DNA of 35,178 nucleotides from an uncultured Muribaculaceae bacterium (GCA_910579185.1 CAJTTG010000006.1:1-35178), one strand, 5' to 3'. Shown: positions 25,568-34,496, numbered from the stretch's first letter. The notes: generated by a model not told the origin, from the sequence alone. Program-made: numbers and translations.

Positions 25568-26497
25568 TTAGCAGCTGAGTGCGCTGTTGGTTTTGTGGAC
25601 TGCGGCGGCACTTGCACGGAAGAGTTCCATCTCTTCGTCGGTGAGCTCGAATTTGACGATCTTTTCGATGCCGTTCTTGCCGAGGATACAGGGAACGCCG
25701 ATGCAGAGATCTTTTTCGCCGTATTCGCCGTCGAGAAGTGCAGAGCAGGAGATCAGTTTCTTTGAGTCGCTGAGGACGGCAGATACAACCTGAGCGGCAG
25801 CTGCGCCGGGAGCCATCCATGCCGATGTGCCGAGAAGCTTGGTGAGGGTAGCACCGCCAACCATGGTGTCGGCAGCAACGGTCTTGAGCTGTTCAGCGGA
25901 GATGTAGTTCGAAGCAGGAACACCGCGGTAGGCAGCGTAGCGCACGAGGGGAATCATAGTGGTGTCGCCGTGTCCACCGATTACGATGCCTTCAACTTCT
26001 GTGGCGTTGGCACCGAGTGCGAGGCTGAGGAAATATTTGAAGCGTGCGCTGTCGAGTGCTCCGCCCATACCGATGATGCGGTTTTTGGGAAGACCTGAGA
26101 TCTTGTGGATCAGGTAGGTCATGGTGTCCATCGGGTTTGAAACGCAGAGGATGATTGCGTTGGGCGAGTATTTGAGGACGCTTTCGGTTACCGATTTCAC
26201 GATGCCAGCGTTAACGCCGATGAGCTCTTCGCGAGTCATGCCGGGCTTACGAGGAATGCCTGATGTGATGACAACCATGTCGCTGCCGGCGGTCTTTTCA
26301 TAGTCGTTGGTGACGCCGGTCAGACGAGAGTTGAGACCAAGGATGTTGGCGGTCTGCATGATGTCCATTGCTTTGCCTTCAGCGAGACCTTCCTTGATGT
26401 CGATCAGAACAACTTCGTCGGCAATTGACTGTGTTACCAGTACATTCGCACATGTTGCGCCTACGTTGCCGGCGCCCACTACTGTAACTTTTGACAT
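25568..26497 (-). CDS. mdh: Malate dehydrogenase
   Basis: This 309-residue protein interconverts malate and oxaloacetate using NAD. It belongs to the LDH-like type of MDH. The Rossmann motif GAGNVG is at residues 8-13, and D33 at the end of the second strand indicates NAD preference. Substrate-binding arginines are R83 and R89 (GIPRKPGMTREE) and R152. The catalytic histidine is H176 in GGHGDTTMIP. R83, not glutamine, at the specificity position supports malate rather than lactate. In anaerobic Bacteroidales the enzyme works in the reductive branch from oxaloacetate to fumarate and succinate. The length is normal. The gene is divergent from the binding-protein gene and is followed closely by the thioredoxin-like lipoprotein. 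Confidence 0.95.
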   Translation of the reverse strand: MSKVTVVGAGNVGATCANVLVTQSIADEVVLIDIKEGLAEGKAMDIMQTANILGLNSRLTGVTNDYEKTAGSDMVVITSGIPRKPGMTREELIGVNAGIVKSVTESVLKYSPNAIILCVSNPMDTMTYLIHKISGLPKNRIIGMGGALDSARFKYFLSLALGANATEVEGIVIGGHGDTTMIPLVRYAAYRGVPASNYISAEQLKTVAADTMVGGATLTKLLGTSAWMAPGAAAAQVVSAVLSDSKKLISCSALLDGEYGEKDLCIGVPCILGKNGIEKIVKFELTDEEMELFRASAAAVHKTNSALSC

Positions 26498-26542
26498 AAT
26501 TAATTCTTTATATATGTGTTGTTAATGATTTGTTGCTTGGCG

Positions 26543-26550
26543 CAAAATTA
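26543..26550 (-). promoter_or_regulatory. -7 box of mdh
   Basis: The minus strand reads TAATTTTG, a TAnnTTTG match about 45 bases upstream of the mdh ATG. No clear -33 TTTG is seen at the expected spacing. Confidence 0.4.
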
Positions 26551-26586
26551 ATGAATTTTTTCCGTAATCCCCTAACGCGGATGTCT

Positions 26587-26603
26587 TATTTTTGTTAACT
26601 TTG
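26587..26603 (+). promoter_or_regulatory. -7 box of the binding-protein gene (two candidates)
   Basis: TATTTTTG (26587-26594) and TAACTTTG (26596-26603) both match TAnnTTTG. Either would give a leader of roughly 15-30 bases. The -33 region is not clear. The short leader leaves no room for a cobalamin riboswitch. Confidence 0.4.
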
Positions 26604-26623
26604 ACCACAAATATGTAACTAAA

Positions 26624-27748
26624 ATGAAACGGATTTTTTTTAATATGTTTCTGGCTGTGGCAGCAGTGGCTTCTGTGATGTCGTGCAGCCGTGCAAAGGG
26701 CAGTGACCCGAGTCGGGAGGGGGATACGCTGACGGCTGAATCCCAGCTGCTTTCGTTGGTTGATTATGGCGATTATCTGATTGCGGATGTCAGGAATCCA
26801 TGGGTCGACAGTCTGCCGCTGCTCGAGCGGTATGTGCTTGTAGGGAGAGATTTCACGGGCGATCTGCCGGAAGGGACTGTGGTGAGGGTGCCGTTGGAGT
26901 CGTCGGTGGTCTACAGTTCGGTTCATGGCGGAGCTGTCAATGAGCTTGGTGCGATTGCCTCGATCAAGGGGGTTGCCGACGGGCAGTACTTTATGAATGC
27001 CGATATCGCCGGGCGCATACGTGATGGGCGGATTGCCGATGTGGGTAATTCGATGTCGCCATCTGTGGAGATGATCGTCGAACTGGATCCTGACGCTATC
27101 CTGCTGTCTCCGTTCCAGAATAAGGAGTCGGGGGCTGTGACCAAACTTGGTGTGCCGGTGATGCAGCTGGTGGATTATATGGAGGCCACTCCGCTTGGAC
27201 GGGCTGAATGGATCAAGCTTCTTGGGGCGTTGTATGGCCAACGTGAGAGGGCTGATTCCATCTATGCAGCTGTTTTGGGCGATTATCGCCGGTTGAGCGA
27301 CTCGGTTGCTTCTGTGGCCGGTGAGGGACCGGTCGTGTTGACAGAGCAGCCGATGTCGTCGGGTGAATGGAATGTTCCGGCCGGGGGCAGCTATATGGCG
27401 AGGATGCTCTCGGATGCCGGGGGACGGTATCCGTGGAGCATGACCGAGGGTGCCGGATCGTTGAAGCTCGATGCCGCCGCTGTGTTGGATAAAGCGGAGA
27501 TGGCTGATTTCTGGCTGATCAGGAGTTTCGGTCCTATGACGTTGGCCGGATTGAAAGAGAGCAATCCTCTGAATGGTCATTTCAAGGCTGTAGGAGATGG
27601 AGGGGTCTATGTCTGCGACACTTCTGTGTCCCCCCTGTTCGATGAGTTTCCTTTCCATCCGGAACGATTGCTGCGCGACTATGCAATCATTTTCCATCCG
27701 GCTCTGTTCCCGGGTGAGCGTCTTAGATATTTCAATCAGTTGAAGTGA
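26624..27748 (+). CDS. ABC-transporter substrate-binding lipoprotein (metal chelate or cobalamin type)
   Basis: This 374-residue lipoprotein has the acylated cysteine at C21 (VMSCS). The fold of the family that includes FhuD/BtuF/FepB is suggested by DVGNSMSPSVEMIVELDPDAILLSP-type segments: a short strand, then helix, then the D-P-D-A-I-(L/I) strand typical of cluster III binding proteins. They are followed by KLGVPVMQL and EWIKLLGALYGQRERAD. The C-terminal lobe ends FHPERLLRDYAIIFHPALFP, which resembles the usual end of these proteins. No permease or ATPase gene is adjacent, because a terminator follows within 35 bases. The gene is therefore an orphan or serves a transporter encoded elsewhere. 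The ligand cannot be assigned; iron-siderophore, heme or cobalamin are all possible. Confidence 0.75.
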   Translation: MKRIFFNMFLAVAAVASVMSCSRAKGSDPSREGDTLTAESQLLSLVDYGDYLIADVRNPWVDSLPLLERYVLVGRDFTGDLPEGTVVRVPLESSVVYSSVHGGAVNELGAIASIKGVADGQYFMNADIAGRIRDGRIADVGNSMSPSVEMIVELDPDAILLSPFQNKESGAVTKLGVPVMQLVDYMEATPLGRAEWIKLLGALYGQRERADSIYAAVLGDYRRLSDSVASVAGEGPVVLTEQPMSSGEWNVPAGGSYMARMLSDAGGRYPWSMTEGAGSLKLDAAAVLDKAEMADFWLIRSFGPMTLAGLKESNPLNGHFKAVGDGGVYVCDTSVSPLFDEFPFHPERLLRDYAIIFHPALFPGERLRYFNQLK

Positions 27749-27778
27749 CAAGCCGGTTGGCGGAATATATATAACAGT

Positions 27779-27813
27779 AAGGAGCGTATCAGCATGAGGC
27801 CGATACGCTCCTT
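27779..27813. terminator. Bidirectional hairpin terminator
   Basis: AAGGAGCGTATC (27779-27790) and GATACGCTCCTT (27802-27813) form a perfect 12-bp stem with an 11-base loop. It lies between the convergent binding-protein and barrel genes. Confidence 0.8.
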
Positions 27814-27834
27814 TCAGTTGGTCTGAATGATTTA

Positions 27835-28389
27835 TCAGAAGTTGTAGTAGAATCCGAGCTTGATGTCGTTACCGTCGAGCTTGAGGCCACCTTCGTTGTA
27901 GTAGCCGATAGTTTCGGCAGTGTGGTTGGCACCTTTGTAGCCGAGGAAACCGATGTGGGCCACGAGGCTGAATTTCTGGGTGAGGTTGATGGCGATGCCG
28001 GGAGCTACGCCGATCTGCCATGTGCATGCAGTCTTGGAATCTTCGTCTTCGTAAGAAGCCCATCCGAGGCCGAGACCTACGGTGCCGTCAACGAAAAGAT
28101 TGACGAGGTTGTTTGAGCTTTTGAAGTAAGTGTAGCGAGCGTAGGGGTTGAACTGGAAAGTGTTGCCGGAAATGCCCTGACCGCAGAAGTGGGTATAATC
28201 ATATCCGATAGTAGTGCCGACAGCCCAGTTTGATGAGAGGTTATAACCGATTTCGGGGAGGATTGTCAGATGATTGGTGTTGTCGTCGCCGCTGTGCCAG
28301 TAGCCGAGTGAACCACCTACGTAGAGACCTTCGGCTGATGCGCCGAGAGATGCAATCGCGAGGATTGCCATTGCTAAGAACTTTTTCAT
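27835..28389 (-). CDS. Small outer-membrane beta-barrel protein
   Basis: This 184-residue protein starts at the ATG at 28387-28389 (MKKFLAMAIL). The longer open frame begins upstream, close to the promoter box, and would disrupt the signal peptide. A clear signal peptide (about 1-19, ending ASA) is followed by alternating hydrophobic/aromatic strands: LYVGGSLGYW, LTILPEIGYNLSSNW, VGTTIGYDYTHF, FNPYARYTYF, LFVDGTVGLGLGW. The chain ends in an aromatic residue (GFYYNF), the usual signal for outer-membrane insertion. Size and strand pattern suggest an eight-stranded barrel of the OmpW/OmpA-like kind. No enzyme motif is seen. A structural or small-molecule porin role is possible; I cannot be more specific. 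Confidence 0.8.
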   Translation of the reverse strand: MKKFLAMAILAIASLGASAEGLYVGGSLGYWHSGDDNTNHLTILPEIGYNLSSNWAVGTTIGYDYTHFCGQGISGNTFQFNPYARYTYFKSSNNLVNLFVDGTVGLGLGWASYEDEDSKTACTWQIGVAPGIAINLTQKFSLVAHIGFLGYKGANHTAETIGYYNEGGLKLDGNDIKLGFYYNF

Positions 28390-28425
28390 TTTGGTTTTGA
28401 TTAAGTGAATAGAATTTGTCAACGG

Positions 28426-28433
28426 CAAAAATA
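28426..28433 (-). promoter_or_regulatory. -7 box of the barrel gene
   Basis: The minus strand reads TATTTTTG, matching TAnnTTTG, about 36 bases upstream of the start codon. The -33 element is not obvious in the AT-rich upstream sequence. Confidence 0.45.
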
Positions 28434-28531
28434 AAGAATTTTTTATAAAAGAGTTAATTTCTGTGTCTTTTTATTGGGGCGATGCGCCAAATAGACCAAT
28501 TATTAGTCGGATATGGCTATTGTTGACGGCG

Positions 28532-28568
28532 ACGGCCGCATGTCGGGTGGGAGAGGACATGCGGCCGT
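28532..28568 (-). terminator. Hairpin after the glnN operon
   Basis: ACGGCCGCATGTC (28532-28544) and GACATGCGGCCGT (28556-28568) form a perfect 13-bp stem with an 11-base loop, 33 bases beyond the glnN stop codon. No T-run follows, as is common for Bacteroidetes hairpins. Confidence 0.7.
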
Positions 28569-28600
28569 AGGCGGAAGGGTATGCGTGTGTGAGTGGATTG

Positions 28601-30790
28601 TCAGCGGATGAACAGGAGTTCGCGGTATTTGGGTAGAGGCCACATTTCGTTGTCGACCATCAGCTCGAGCTTGTCGATATGGTAGCGGATGATGTCCATG
28701 GAGGGAACTACTGAGTCGTGGTAGGCGACGGCTTTTTCGCGTTCGCTCTCAATGCGGTTGGCTTCGCGTCGGGCGTCGACCATCTTCTCCACTTCGGATT
28801 TGATTATCCGGGTGTGTTCGGAGATGTCCTCTATTGTGGTCAGTTCGGCCGATGCCATCTGCCGGGCTTTCTCGTTACCGAAAATGGACTGGATCTTGGC
28901 TACGTTGTCGAGCAGGATTGACTGATAGCGGATTGCGACGGGGAGGATGTGGTTGAGGGCGAGGTCGCCGAGCACGCGTGCTTCGATCTGCACTTTCTTG
29001 GTGTACATCTCCCATTTCACTTCGTTTCTTGCCGCGAGTTCGACTTCGGTCATCACTCCGGTTGAGCGGAACATTTCGATGGAGCTCGGGCGCAGGTAGG
29101 CATCGAAAATGGCAGGTACGGAGGTCTCGCAGTCGAGTCCCCGGCGAGCGGCTTCGGCTTTCCATTGGTCGGAATATCCGTTTCCGTCGAAGTGGATGGG
29201 GCGTGAGAGCACGATGAGTGCGCGTATTTCCTCCAGGAGAGCGTGGCGGAGTTCTTCGCCGGCAGCCAGACGGGAATCGACGGCTGATTTGAATTCCATG
29301 AGCTGCTGTGCGACACAAGCGTTGAGGGCTATCATTGCCGATGCACAGTTGGCCGATGAACCTACGGCGCGGAATTCGAATCGGTTGCCGGTGAATGCGA
29401 ATGGGGATGTGCGGTTTCGGTCGGTGTTGTCGAGCATGATCTCGGGTATTTGCGACACGTTGAGTCGAAGCCCTTCTTTAGTCGAAAGGTCGGACAGCTC
29501 TTCGTTGGATGAGGATTCGATCCGTTGCAGGATATCGGCAAGCTGTGATCCGGTGAAGATCGATATGATAGCCGGGGGAGCTTCGTTGGCTCCGAGGCGA
29601 TGGGCGTTGGTAGCTGAGGCTATGGATGCTTTTAGAAGGCCATTATGGCGGTAGACGGCGGCCATCACGTTGACCACGAATGTGATGAATTGCAGGTTGT
29701 CCTTGGCCGTTTTGCCGGGGGCGAACAGCAGGACGCCCTGGTCGGTTCCGAGGCTCCAGTTGTTGTGTTTGCCGGATCCGTTTATGCCTGCAAATGGCTT
29801 TTCGTGGAGCAGCACGCGGAAATGATGCCTGCGAGCCACTTCGGCAATGAGCGACATCAGCAGCAGGTTGTGGTCGTTGGCCAGGTTTGTTTCCTCGAAT
29901 ATGGGTGCGAGCTCAAACTGGTTGGGAGCCACTTCGTTGTGGCGAGTCTTCGCCGGGATGCCGAGTTTGTGGCATTCGATTTCAAGGTCGAGCATGAAGG
30001 CTTCGACGCGAGAAGGTATGGCGCCGAAATAATGGTCTTCGAGCTGCTGGTTTTTGGCTGATTCGTGTCCCATGAGAGTGCGTCCGGTCATCATGAGGTC
30101 GGGGCGAGCGGAGTAGAGGGCTTCGTCGACGAGGAAGTATTCCTGTTCCCATCCGAGGTATGAGCGGACGTGTTCCACTTTGGGGTCGAAGTATTTTGCA
30201 ACGGCAGTGGCGGCTTTGTCAACGCTGTTGAGCGCTCTGAGCAGAGGGGTCTTGTAGTCGAGCGATTCGCCGGTGTAGGATATGAAGATTGTCGGTATGC
30301 AGAGGGTGTTGTCCATCAGGAAAGCCGGGGATGAAATGTCCCATGCGGAGTAGCCACGGGCTTCGAATGTGTTTCGGATTCCGCCGTTTGGGAAGCTTGA
30401 GGCGTCGGGTTCCTGCTGGACGAGCAGTTTTCCGTTGAATTTCTCCACTACGCCACCTTTGCCATTGTGTTCGATGAAGCCGTCGTGTTTCTCGGCTGTT
30501 GTCTCGGTCAGTGGCTGGAACCAGTGTGTGTAGTGGCGTGCGCCGTTGTCGATAGCCCAGCGTTTCATTCCTTCGGCCACGCTGTCGGCCACGTCGCGAG
30601 GTAGCGGTTCTTTGTTGTCGATTGCGTAGATGAGGGCTTCGAATGTGTCAGCCGGCAGGTATTCAAACATTTTCTGGCGGTTGAACACCTGTTTCCCATA
30701 ATAGATCTCAGGGCGTTCGGTTGGTATTTCCACAGGGTCGGCCTTGCGGTTGAAGGCCTCGTCGACTACTTTGAATCTAAGCGATGACAT
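28601..30790 (-). CDS. glnN: Glutamine synthetase type III
   Basis: This 729-residue enzyme makes glutamine from glutamate, ammonia and ATP. The length is that of the GSIII family, well above GSI/GSII (about 350-470). Family features include the N-terminal segment FNRQKMFEYLP and the glutamate-rich metal-site region (RHNEVAPNQFELAPIFEETN). The ATP/glutamate site KPFAGINGSGKHNNWS lies near residues 325-345, and NRTSPFAFTGNRFEFRAVGSS follows. GSIII is the usual glutamine synthetase of Bacteroides and relatives. The gene lies 49 bases after dapL, with no promoter box in between, so it is probably read from the dapF promoter. The grouping would tie ammonia assimilation to diaminopimelate synthesis. 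Confidence 0.95.
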   Translation of the reverse strand: MSSLRFKVVDEAFNRKADPVEIPTERPEIYYGKQVFNRQKMFEYLPADTFEALIYAIDNKEPLPRDVADSVAEGMKRWAIDNGARHYTHWFQPLTETTAEKHDGFIEHNGKGGVVEKFNGKLLVQQEPDASSFPNGGIRNTFEARGYSAWDISSPAFLMDNTLCIPTIFISYTGESLDYKTPLLRALNSVDKAATAVAKYFDPKVEHVRSYLGWEQEYFLVDEALYSARPDLMMTGRTLMGHESAKNQQLEDHYFGAIPSRVEAFMLDLEIECHKLGIPAKTRHNEVAPNQFELAPIFEETNLANDHNLLLMSLIAEVARRHHFRVLLHEKPFAGINGSGKHNNWSLGTDQGVLLFAPGKTAKDNLQFITFVVNVMAAVYRHNGLLKASIASATNAHRLGANEAPPAIISIFTGSQLADILQRIESSSNEELSDLSTKEGLRLNVSQIPEIMLDNTDRNRTSPFAFTGNRFEFRAVGSSANCASAMIALNACVAQQLMEFKSAVDSRLAAGEELRHALLEEIRALIVLSRPIHFDGNGYSDQWKAEAARRGLDCETSVPAIFDAYLRPSSIEMFRSTGVMTEVELAARNEVKWEMYTKKVQIEARVLGDLALNHILPVAIRYQSILLDNVAKIQSIFGNEKARQMASAELTTIEDISEHTRIIKSEVEKMVDARREANRIESEREKAVAYHDSVVPSMDIIRYHIDKLELMVDNEMWPLPKYRELLFIR

Positions 30791-30839
30791 TTTGCTGATG
30801 GTGTTATTATTGAGTGATGATGGTTGGTTTGTCGGTAGG

Positions 30840-32078
30840 TTATCGGGTTCTGAGGGCGGCGATCCGCTCTATGGCCCGGGTTGTTGCTTCGTGGGTTGAG
30901 AATGCGGTCAGTCTGACGTAGCCCTCACCCGACGGGCCGAATCCGGCTCCCGGAGTGACCACGATGTTGCATTTCTCCAGCATGAAGCGGAAGAAGTCCC
31001 AGGACGACATAGCGTCGGGGGTCTTGACCCAGATGTAGGGGGCGTTGACACCGCCGTAGACTTCAAATCCGGCTTCTGTCAGGCCATTGCGGAGCATGAG
31101 GGCATTGGCCATGTAATAGTCCACGGTCTGACGTACCTGACGGCGTCCTTCCGGGGTGTATAACTCTGCGGCGGCACGCTGAACCACGTAGCTGGCTCCG
31201 TTGAATTTGGTGGTCTGGCGACGGAGCCAGAGGCGGTGGAGCTCCACTTCCTCGCCGTTTGCGCCGAAGCCTTTCAGGTCGTGTGGCACAACGGTGTAGC
31301 CCAATCGCAGTCCGGTGAATCCGGCCGTTTTAGAGAAGCTGCGGAATTCGATGGCACATTGCCGTGCTCCGGGGATCTCATATATGCTGTGGGGCACGTC
31401 AGCGTCGGTTATGTATGCTTCGTAGGCCGAGTCGAAGAGTATCAGGGCGTTGTTGGCCAGGGCGTAGTCGACCCACACTTTGAGCTGCTGCCGGTTGAGG
31501 GTGGTGCCGGTGGGATTGTTGGGGTAGCAGAGATAGATCACGTCGGGGACTTCGTGGGGGAGTTCGGGGACGAATCCGTTCTCTTTCGTGCATGGGAGAT
31601 AGATGATGCGGTTCCAGAGGCCGTTTTCGGATAGCGTGCCGGCGCGTCCGGCCATTGCGTTGGTGTCTACGTAGACCGGGTAGACGGGATCGGTCACGGC
31701 CACACGGCAGTCGGGTGATAGGATGTCGCCTATGTTTCCGAGGTCGCTTTTTGCTCCGTCGCCTATGAATATCTCGTCGGGCGTCACGGATGTTATGCCC
31801 CGGCTGGCATAGTCGTGGGTTGCAATGGCATTCCGCAGCCATTGGTAGCCTTGTTCGGGGCCGTAGCCGTGGAATGTGGAAGCCTGTGCCTGTTCGTCGG
31901 CTCCGGCATGGAGTCCGCTGATGGCCGCCGGACATATGGGGCGTGTCACGTCGCCTATCCCCATGCGTATGATCTTGGCGTTGGGATGGGTGTGGCAGTA
32001 GTCCGACACTTGCCTTGCTATTTCGGAGAAGAGGTAGGATGAGGGGATCCGCAGGAAGTTGTCGTTGACTTTTATCAT
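30840..32078 (-). CDS. dapL: LL-diaminopimelate aminotransferase
   Basis: This 412-residue fold type I PLP enzyme converts tetrahydrodipicolinate directly to LL-diaminopimelate with glutamate as amino donor, bypassing the acylated routes. The N-terminus MIKVNDNFLRIPSSYLFSEI is characteristic of the family. The PLP lysine is K250 in SFSKTAGFTGLRLGY. CYPNNPTGT (184-192) and FDSAYEAYI carry the usual cofactor-binding asparagine and aspartate/tyrosine. Length is typical (about 410). It starts 29 bases after the dapF stop codon, so product (LL-DAP) and next enzyme (epimerase) are encoded together. The pathway supplies meso-DAP for peptidoglycan and lysine. Confidence 0.95.
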   Translation of the reverse strand: MIKVNDNFLRIPSSYLFSEIARQVSDYCHTHPNAKIIRMGIGDVTRPICPAAISGLHAGADEQAQASTFHGYGPEQGYQWLRNAIATHDYASRGITSVTPDEIFIGDGAKSDLGNIGDILSPDCRVAVTDPVYPVYVDTNAMAGRAGTLSENGLWNRIIYLPCTKENGFVPELPHEVPDVIYLCYPNNPTGTTLNRQQLKVWVDYALANNALILFDSAYEAYITDADVPHSIYEIPGARQCAIEFRSFSKTAGFTGLRLGYTVVPHDLKGFGANGEEVELHRLWLRRQTTKFNGASYVVQRAAAELYTPEGRRQVRQTVDYYMANALMLRNGLTEAGFEVYGGVNAPYIWVKTPDAMSSWDFFRFMLEKCNIVVTPGAGFGPSGEGYVRLTAFSTHEATTRAIERIAALRTR

Positions 32079-32107
32079 TGTTGGGTGAATGTATGAGGGT
32101 GGTTTTT

Positions 32108-32968
32108 TTAACTTCTGGATTTTCGTAGGTAGCGTCCTTCAAAGGATGTCTCGGCAGGTCCGGTCATGAGGATTGTCCCCGATGGGTCGCGCCGGATTTT
32201 CAGGTCGCCACCCGGGAGGGTGACGGTTATTTCTTTGTCGGGATCCACTCGATGGGTGGCAATGGCGGCGGCCACACAGGCGCAGGCTCCGGTTCCGCAT
32301 GCCATTGTCTCGCCCGAACCGCGTTCCCAGACTCGCATTGTCAGGTGGGTGGGGGAGTCGACCGACACGAATTCTATATTTGCGCGTTCAGGCCAGATGG
32401 GGTGGGATTCGAGCTCGGGGCCTATCTGATCGAGTGGGACGTCGGCTGGGGAATTGACGAATACCACGCCGTGGGGATTTCCCATCGAGACGGCAGTCAG
32501 CCGCAGGAGGCCAATTGATGTCTCCAGGGGAGAGTCGATCATTGTTTCTTCGGTGTGAAGTGCCGGGATGGCTGTGCATCGGAATTCCGGAGATCCCATG
32601 TCGACGGTAGCCGATGATACTCGTCCGTCGGCTCCCGTGTGGAGGCTGATTGTCTTGATTCCGCCGAGGGTTTCGAGCGAGATTGTCGTTTTGTCGGTCA
32701 GGCAGTAGTCGTGGACGTATTTGCCTACGCAGCGTGCTCCGTTGCCACACATGCGTGCTTCCGATCCGTCGGCATTGAAAATGCGCATCCGGAAGTCGGC
32801 AATCATGGAGGGGCATATAATAATGATGCCGTCGGATCCGATGCCGGTGTGTGGGCGGCTCATCTCGACGGCAAGCTGTTCGATTTGACGGGGAGTCGAT
32901 GCGAGGCAATTGATGTAGATGTAATCATTGCCCAGACCATGCATCTTTGTAAAGAGTATCTCCTCCAT
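32108..32968 (-). CDS. dapF: Diaminopimelate epimerase
   Basis: This 286-residue cofactor-independent enzyme converts LL- to meso-diaminopimelate. The start at 32966-32968 gives MEEILFTKMHGLGNDYIYIN, the standard DapF N-terminus. The longer open frame adds 31 residues that cross the promoter box and are not credible. The two catalytic cysteines are visible in ARMCGNGARCVG (near residue 74) and MACGTGACAC (near residue 222). It is the first gene of the likely dapF-dapL-glnN operon. A minus-strand TATTTTTG box lies 28 bases upstream. Confidence 0.95.
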   Translation of the reverse strand: MEEILFTKMHGLGNDYIYINCLASTPRQIEQLAVEMSRPHTGIGSDGIIIICPSMIADFRMRIFNADGSEARMCGNGARCVGKYVHDYCLTDKTTISLETLGGIKTISLHTGADGRVSSATVDMGSPEFRCTAIPALHTEETMIDSPLETSIGLLRLTAVSMGNPHGVVFVNSPADVPLDQIGPELESHPIWPERANIEFVSVDSPTHLTMRVWERGSGETMACGTGACACVAAAIATHRVDPDKEITVTLPGGDLKIRRDPSGTILMTGPAETSFEGRYLRKSRS

Positions 32969-32996
32969 AGCGTGCGGATCAGTTTTTTTGACGTTG

Positions 32997-33004
32997 CAAA
33001 AATA
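32997..33004 (-). promoter_or_regulatory. -7 box of the dapF-dapL-glnN operon
   Basis: The minus strand reads TATTTTTG, a TAnnTTTG match, placed 28 bases upstream of the dapF ATG. It decides the choice of the shorter DapF start. Confidence 0.5.
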
Positions 33005-33023
33005 GTGAATAAAAATGAAAAAC

Positions 33024-33040
33024 CGGACTTTTTGAGCCCG
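33024..33040 (-). terminator. Terminator of the alpha-amylase gene
   Basis: On the minus strand CGGGCT, a 5-base loop and AGTCCG form a 6-bp stem (one G-T pair), followed by GTTTTTCATTTTTA. It lies 32 bases beyond the amylase stop codon and just upstream of the dapF promoter. Confidence 0.6.
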
Positions 33041-33071
33041 ATTTTTCATTATGAGGTGCAAATTGTCAGTT

Positions 33072-34496
33072 TTAGCGGTAGAGTATAGCCGAAGTGAGCG
33101 GTTTCAGGGCACCTGTCAGGATGCCGTTTCTGACCTTGAATTCTCCGGCGCCGACGGCATCGGTGTATGTTCCGTCGGGGAGAGCCGTGGGGAGTTTCAC
33201 TTTGGCCGGCTTGTTGGAGAAGTTGACCAGAGCGGCACCGGCATCTCCGCGCCCCACAATGGCTACAGCTCCGTCGGGTGAGGTTTCGATTGTCTCTTTC
33301 TGTCCGGCCATTGCGTGGCGGAATGCGTTGACGGCCACCACTTCGGGGTGGAAGAATTCGTCGTTTCCGCGCGGCCCTACGAGGTTGTTTCCCCAGTAGT
33401 TGTCGCGCGTGCTACCGGCCGGACGGCTGAAGAACAGTGGCGTACCGGCCGAACGTGCCGTCAGGAACACCCATCCCATTCGGATCTGATCGTCGGTCAG
33501 GTGGGCCGATTCGTGGTGGTTGCAATATGTGTCGTGGGATTCCACCCATGTCACGAGGCTGTCGGGACGGGCCTTGTGGTGCCACGATGCTATGTCCTGC
33601 CCCTTGGCAGAGCCTTTTTCCAGCACCTGCCGTATGACACCGCCATAGTTGGAGGCCGTGACATCGAGGAATTCAGTGTATTCGCGTTCCTTGACGTTGA
33701 GATCCTGTAGGACCTCGCCGTACATATACAAGCTGTCGGGCATCAGCAGCGATAGCCCCTTGGCGGCTTCGCGTCCTGTGGCCACGGGCCAGAAGTTGTT
33801 TCTCTCGGCTTTGGCATCGGTGGGATCAGAGGGGAGTCCGATATGTTTTGCCGTGTCGTAGCGGAATCCACGGGCGCCGAGGTTGATCAGGTCGTTGACA
33901 TATTGCAGATAGTAGTATTGGAAGTCGGGGTTTTCGGTGTTGACATCCGGCAGACCGCCCATCTCGCCGGTGGTGCATTCGTAGCGGTCGTTCCATTGGG
34001 TTATTGGTGTGAACCCGTTGGCATGGAAAAGGTTGTCGTGGCCGCCTACGGCACGGTCGAGATCGGGGAGCACGGCAGTGTGGTCGACGGCAGTGTGGTT
34101 GGGCAGCACGTCGACAAGCACGCGTATGCCATATTTCATGGCGCTGTCGCACATGGCCTTGAATTCGTCGCGAGTGCCCAACAGATAGTTGCCCACTTTC
34201 CAGTCGGTGGGCTGATAATAGAAGTACCATTTTCCAGTCACCGAATCGCCGGGCTGGCTGTAGAGAGCTTTGCCTCCACCTTCGCCAACGAAGCAAGTGT
34301 TGGCCGGAGAAGTCTGCACGAAGTCATATCCAGCGTCGGCGATGAGGTGCATGTTGTCGGCTATGGTGTTGAAATCCCACGACCATGCGTGGAGAATGAC
34401 ATTGGTGTTTGTTCCGCCTGAGAGGCCATGTCTTGGTGCGGCATGGATGGCGGAAGCGCAAGCCATGATGGCTGCTGCTAATATTGTTCGCTTCAT
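33072..34496 (-). CDS. Secreted alpha-amylase, GH13 (AmyE-like)
   Basis: This 474-residue glycoside hydrolase cleaves alpha-1,4 bonds in starch or glycogen-like polymers. The signal peptide is at about 1-19 (cleavage after AIHA). Catalytic residues are the nucleophile D214 (GFRYDTAKHIG), acid/base E261 (YMYGEVLQD) and D322 (WVESHDTY); DVLPNHT is the first conserved region. Long stretches resemble the Bacillus subtilis AmyE type (GH13 subfamily 28), for example WYFYYQPTDWKVGN, FLDVTASNYGGVIR and GTPLFFSRP. The C-terminal beta domain ends the protein (LPDGTYTDAVGAGEF, ILTGALKPLTSAILY). No carbohydrate-binding module or SusC/SusD pair is nearby. It is a single-gene unit with its own promoter and terminator. 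Confidence 0.93.
   Translation of the reverse strand: MKRTILAAAIMACASAIHAAPRHGLSGGTNTNVILHAWSWDFNTIADNMHLIADAGYDFVQTSPANTCFVGEGGGKALYSQPGDSVTGKWYFYYQPTDWKVGNYLLGTRDEFKAMCDSAMKYGIRVLVDVLPNHTAVDHTAVLPDLDRAVGGHDNLFHANGFTPITQWNDRYECTTGEMGGLPDVNTENPDFQYYYLQYVNDLINLGARGFRYDTAKHIGLPSDPTDAKAERNNFWPVATGREAAKGLSLLMPDSLYMYGEVLQDLNVKEREYTEFLDVTASNYGGVIRQVLEKGSAKGQDIASWHHKARPDSLVTWVESHDTYCNHHESAHLTDDQIRMGWVFLTARSAGTPLFFSRPAGSTRDNYWGNNLVGPRGNDEFFHPEVVAVNAFRHAMAGQKETIETSPDGAVAIVGRGDAGAALVNFSNKPAKVKLPTALPDGTYTDAVGAGEFKVRNGILTGALKPLTSAILYR

Noticed and set aside
26498..26623. Cobalamin riboswitch before the binding-protein gene
   Set aside because: The intergenic space is only 126 bases, shared with the mdh promoter, and no B12-box-like sequence is seen.
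26522..27751. Minus-strand open frame of 409 codons
   Set aside because: It is antisense to the binding lipoprotein, histidine/arginine-rich without domain character; the plus frame has a lipobox and family segments.
31399..32142. Minus-strand open frame of 247 codons overlapping dapL
   Set aside because: It is an out-of-frame arginine-rich shadow of dapL.
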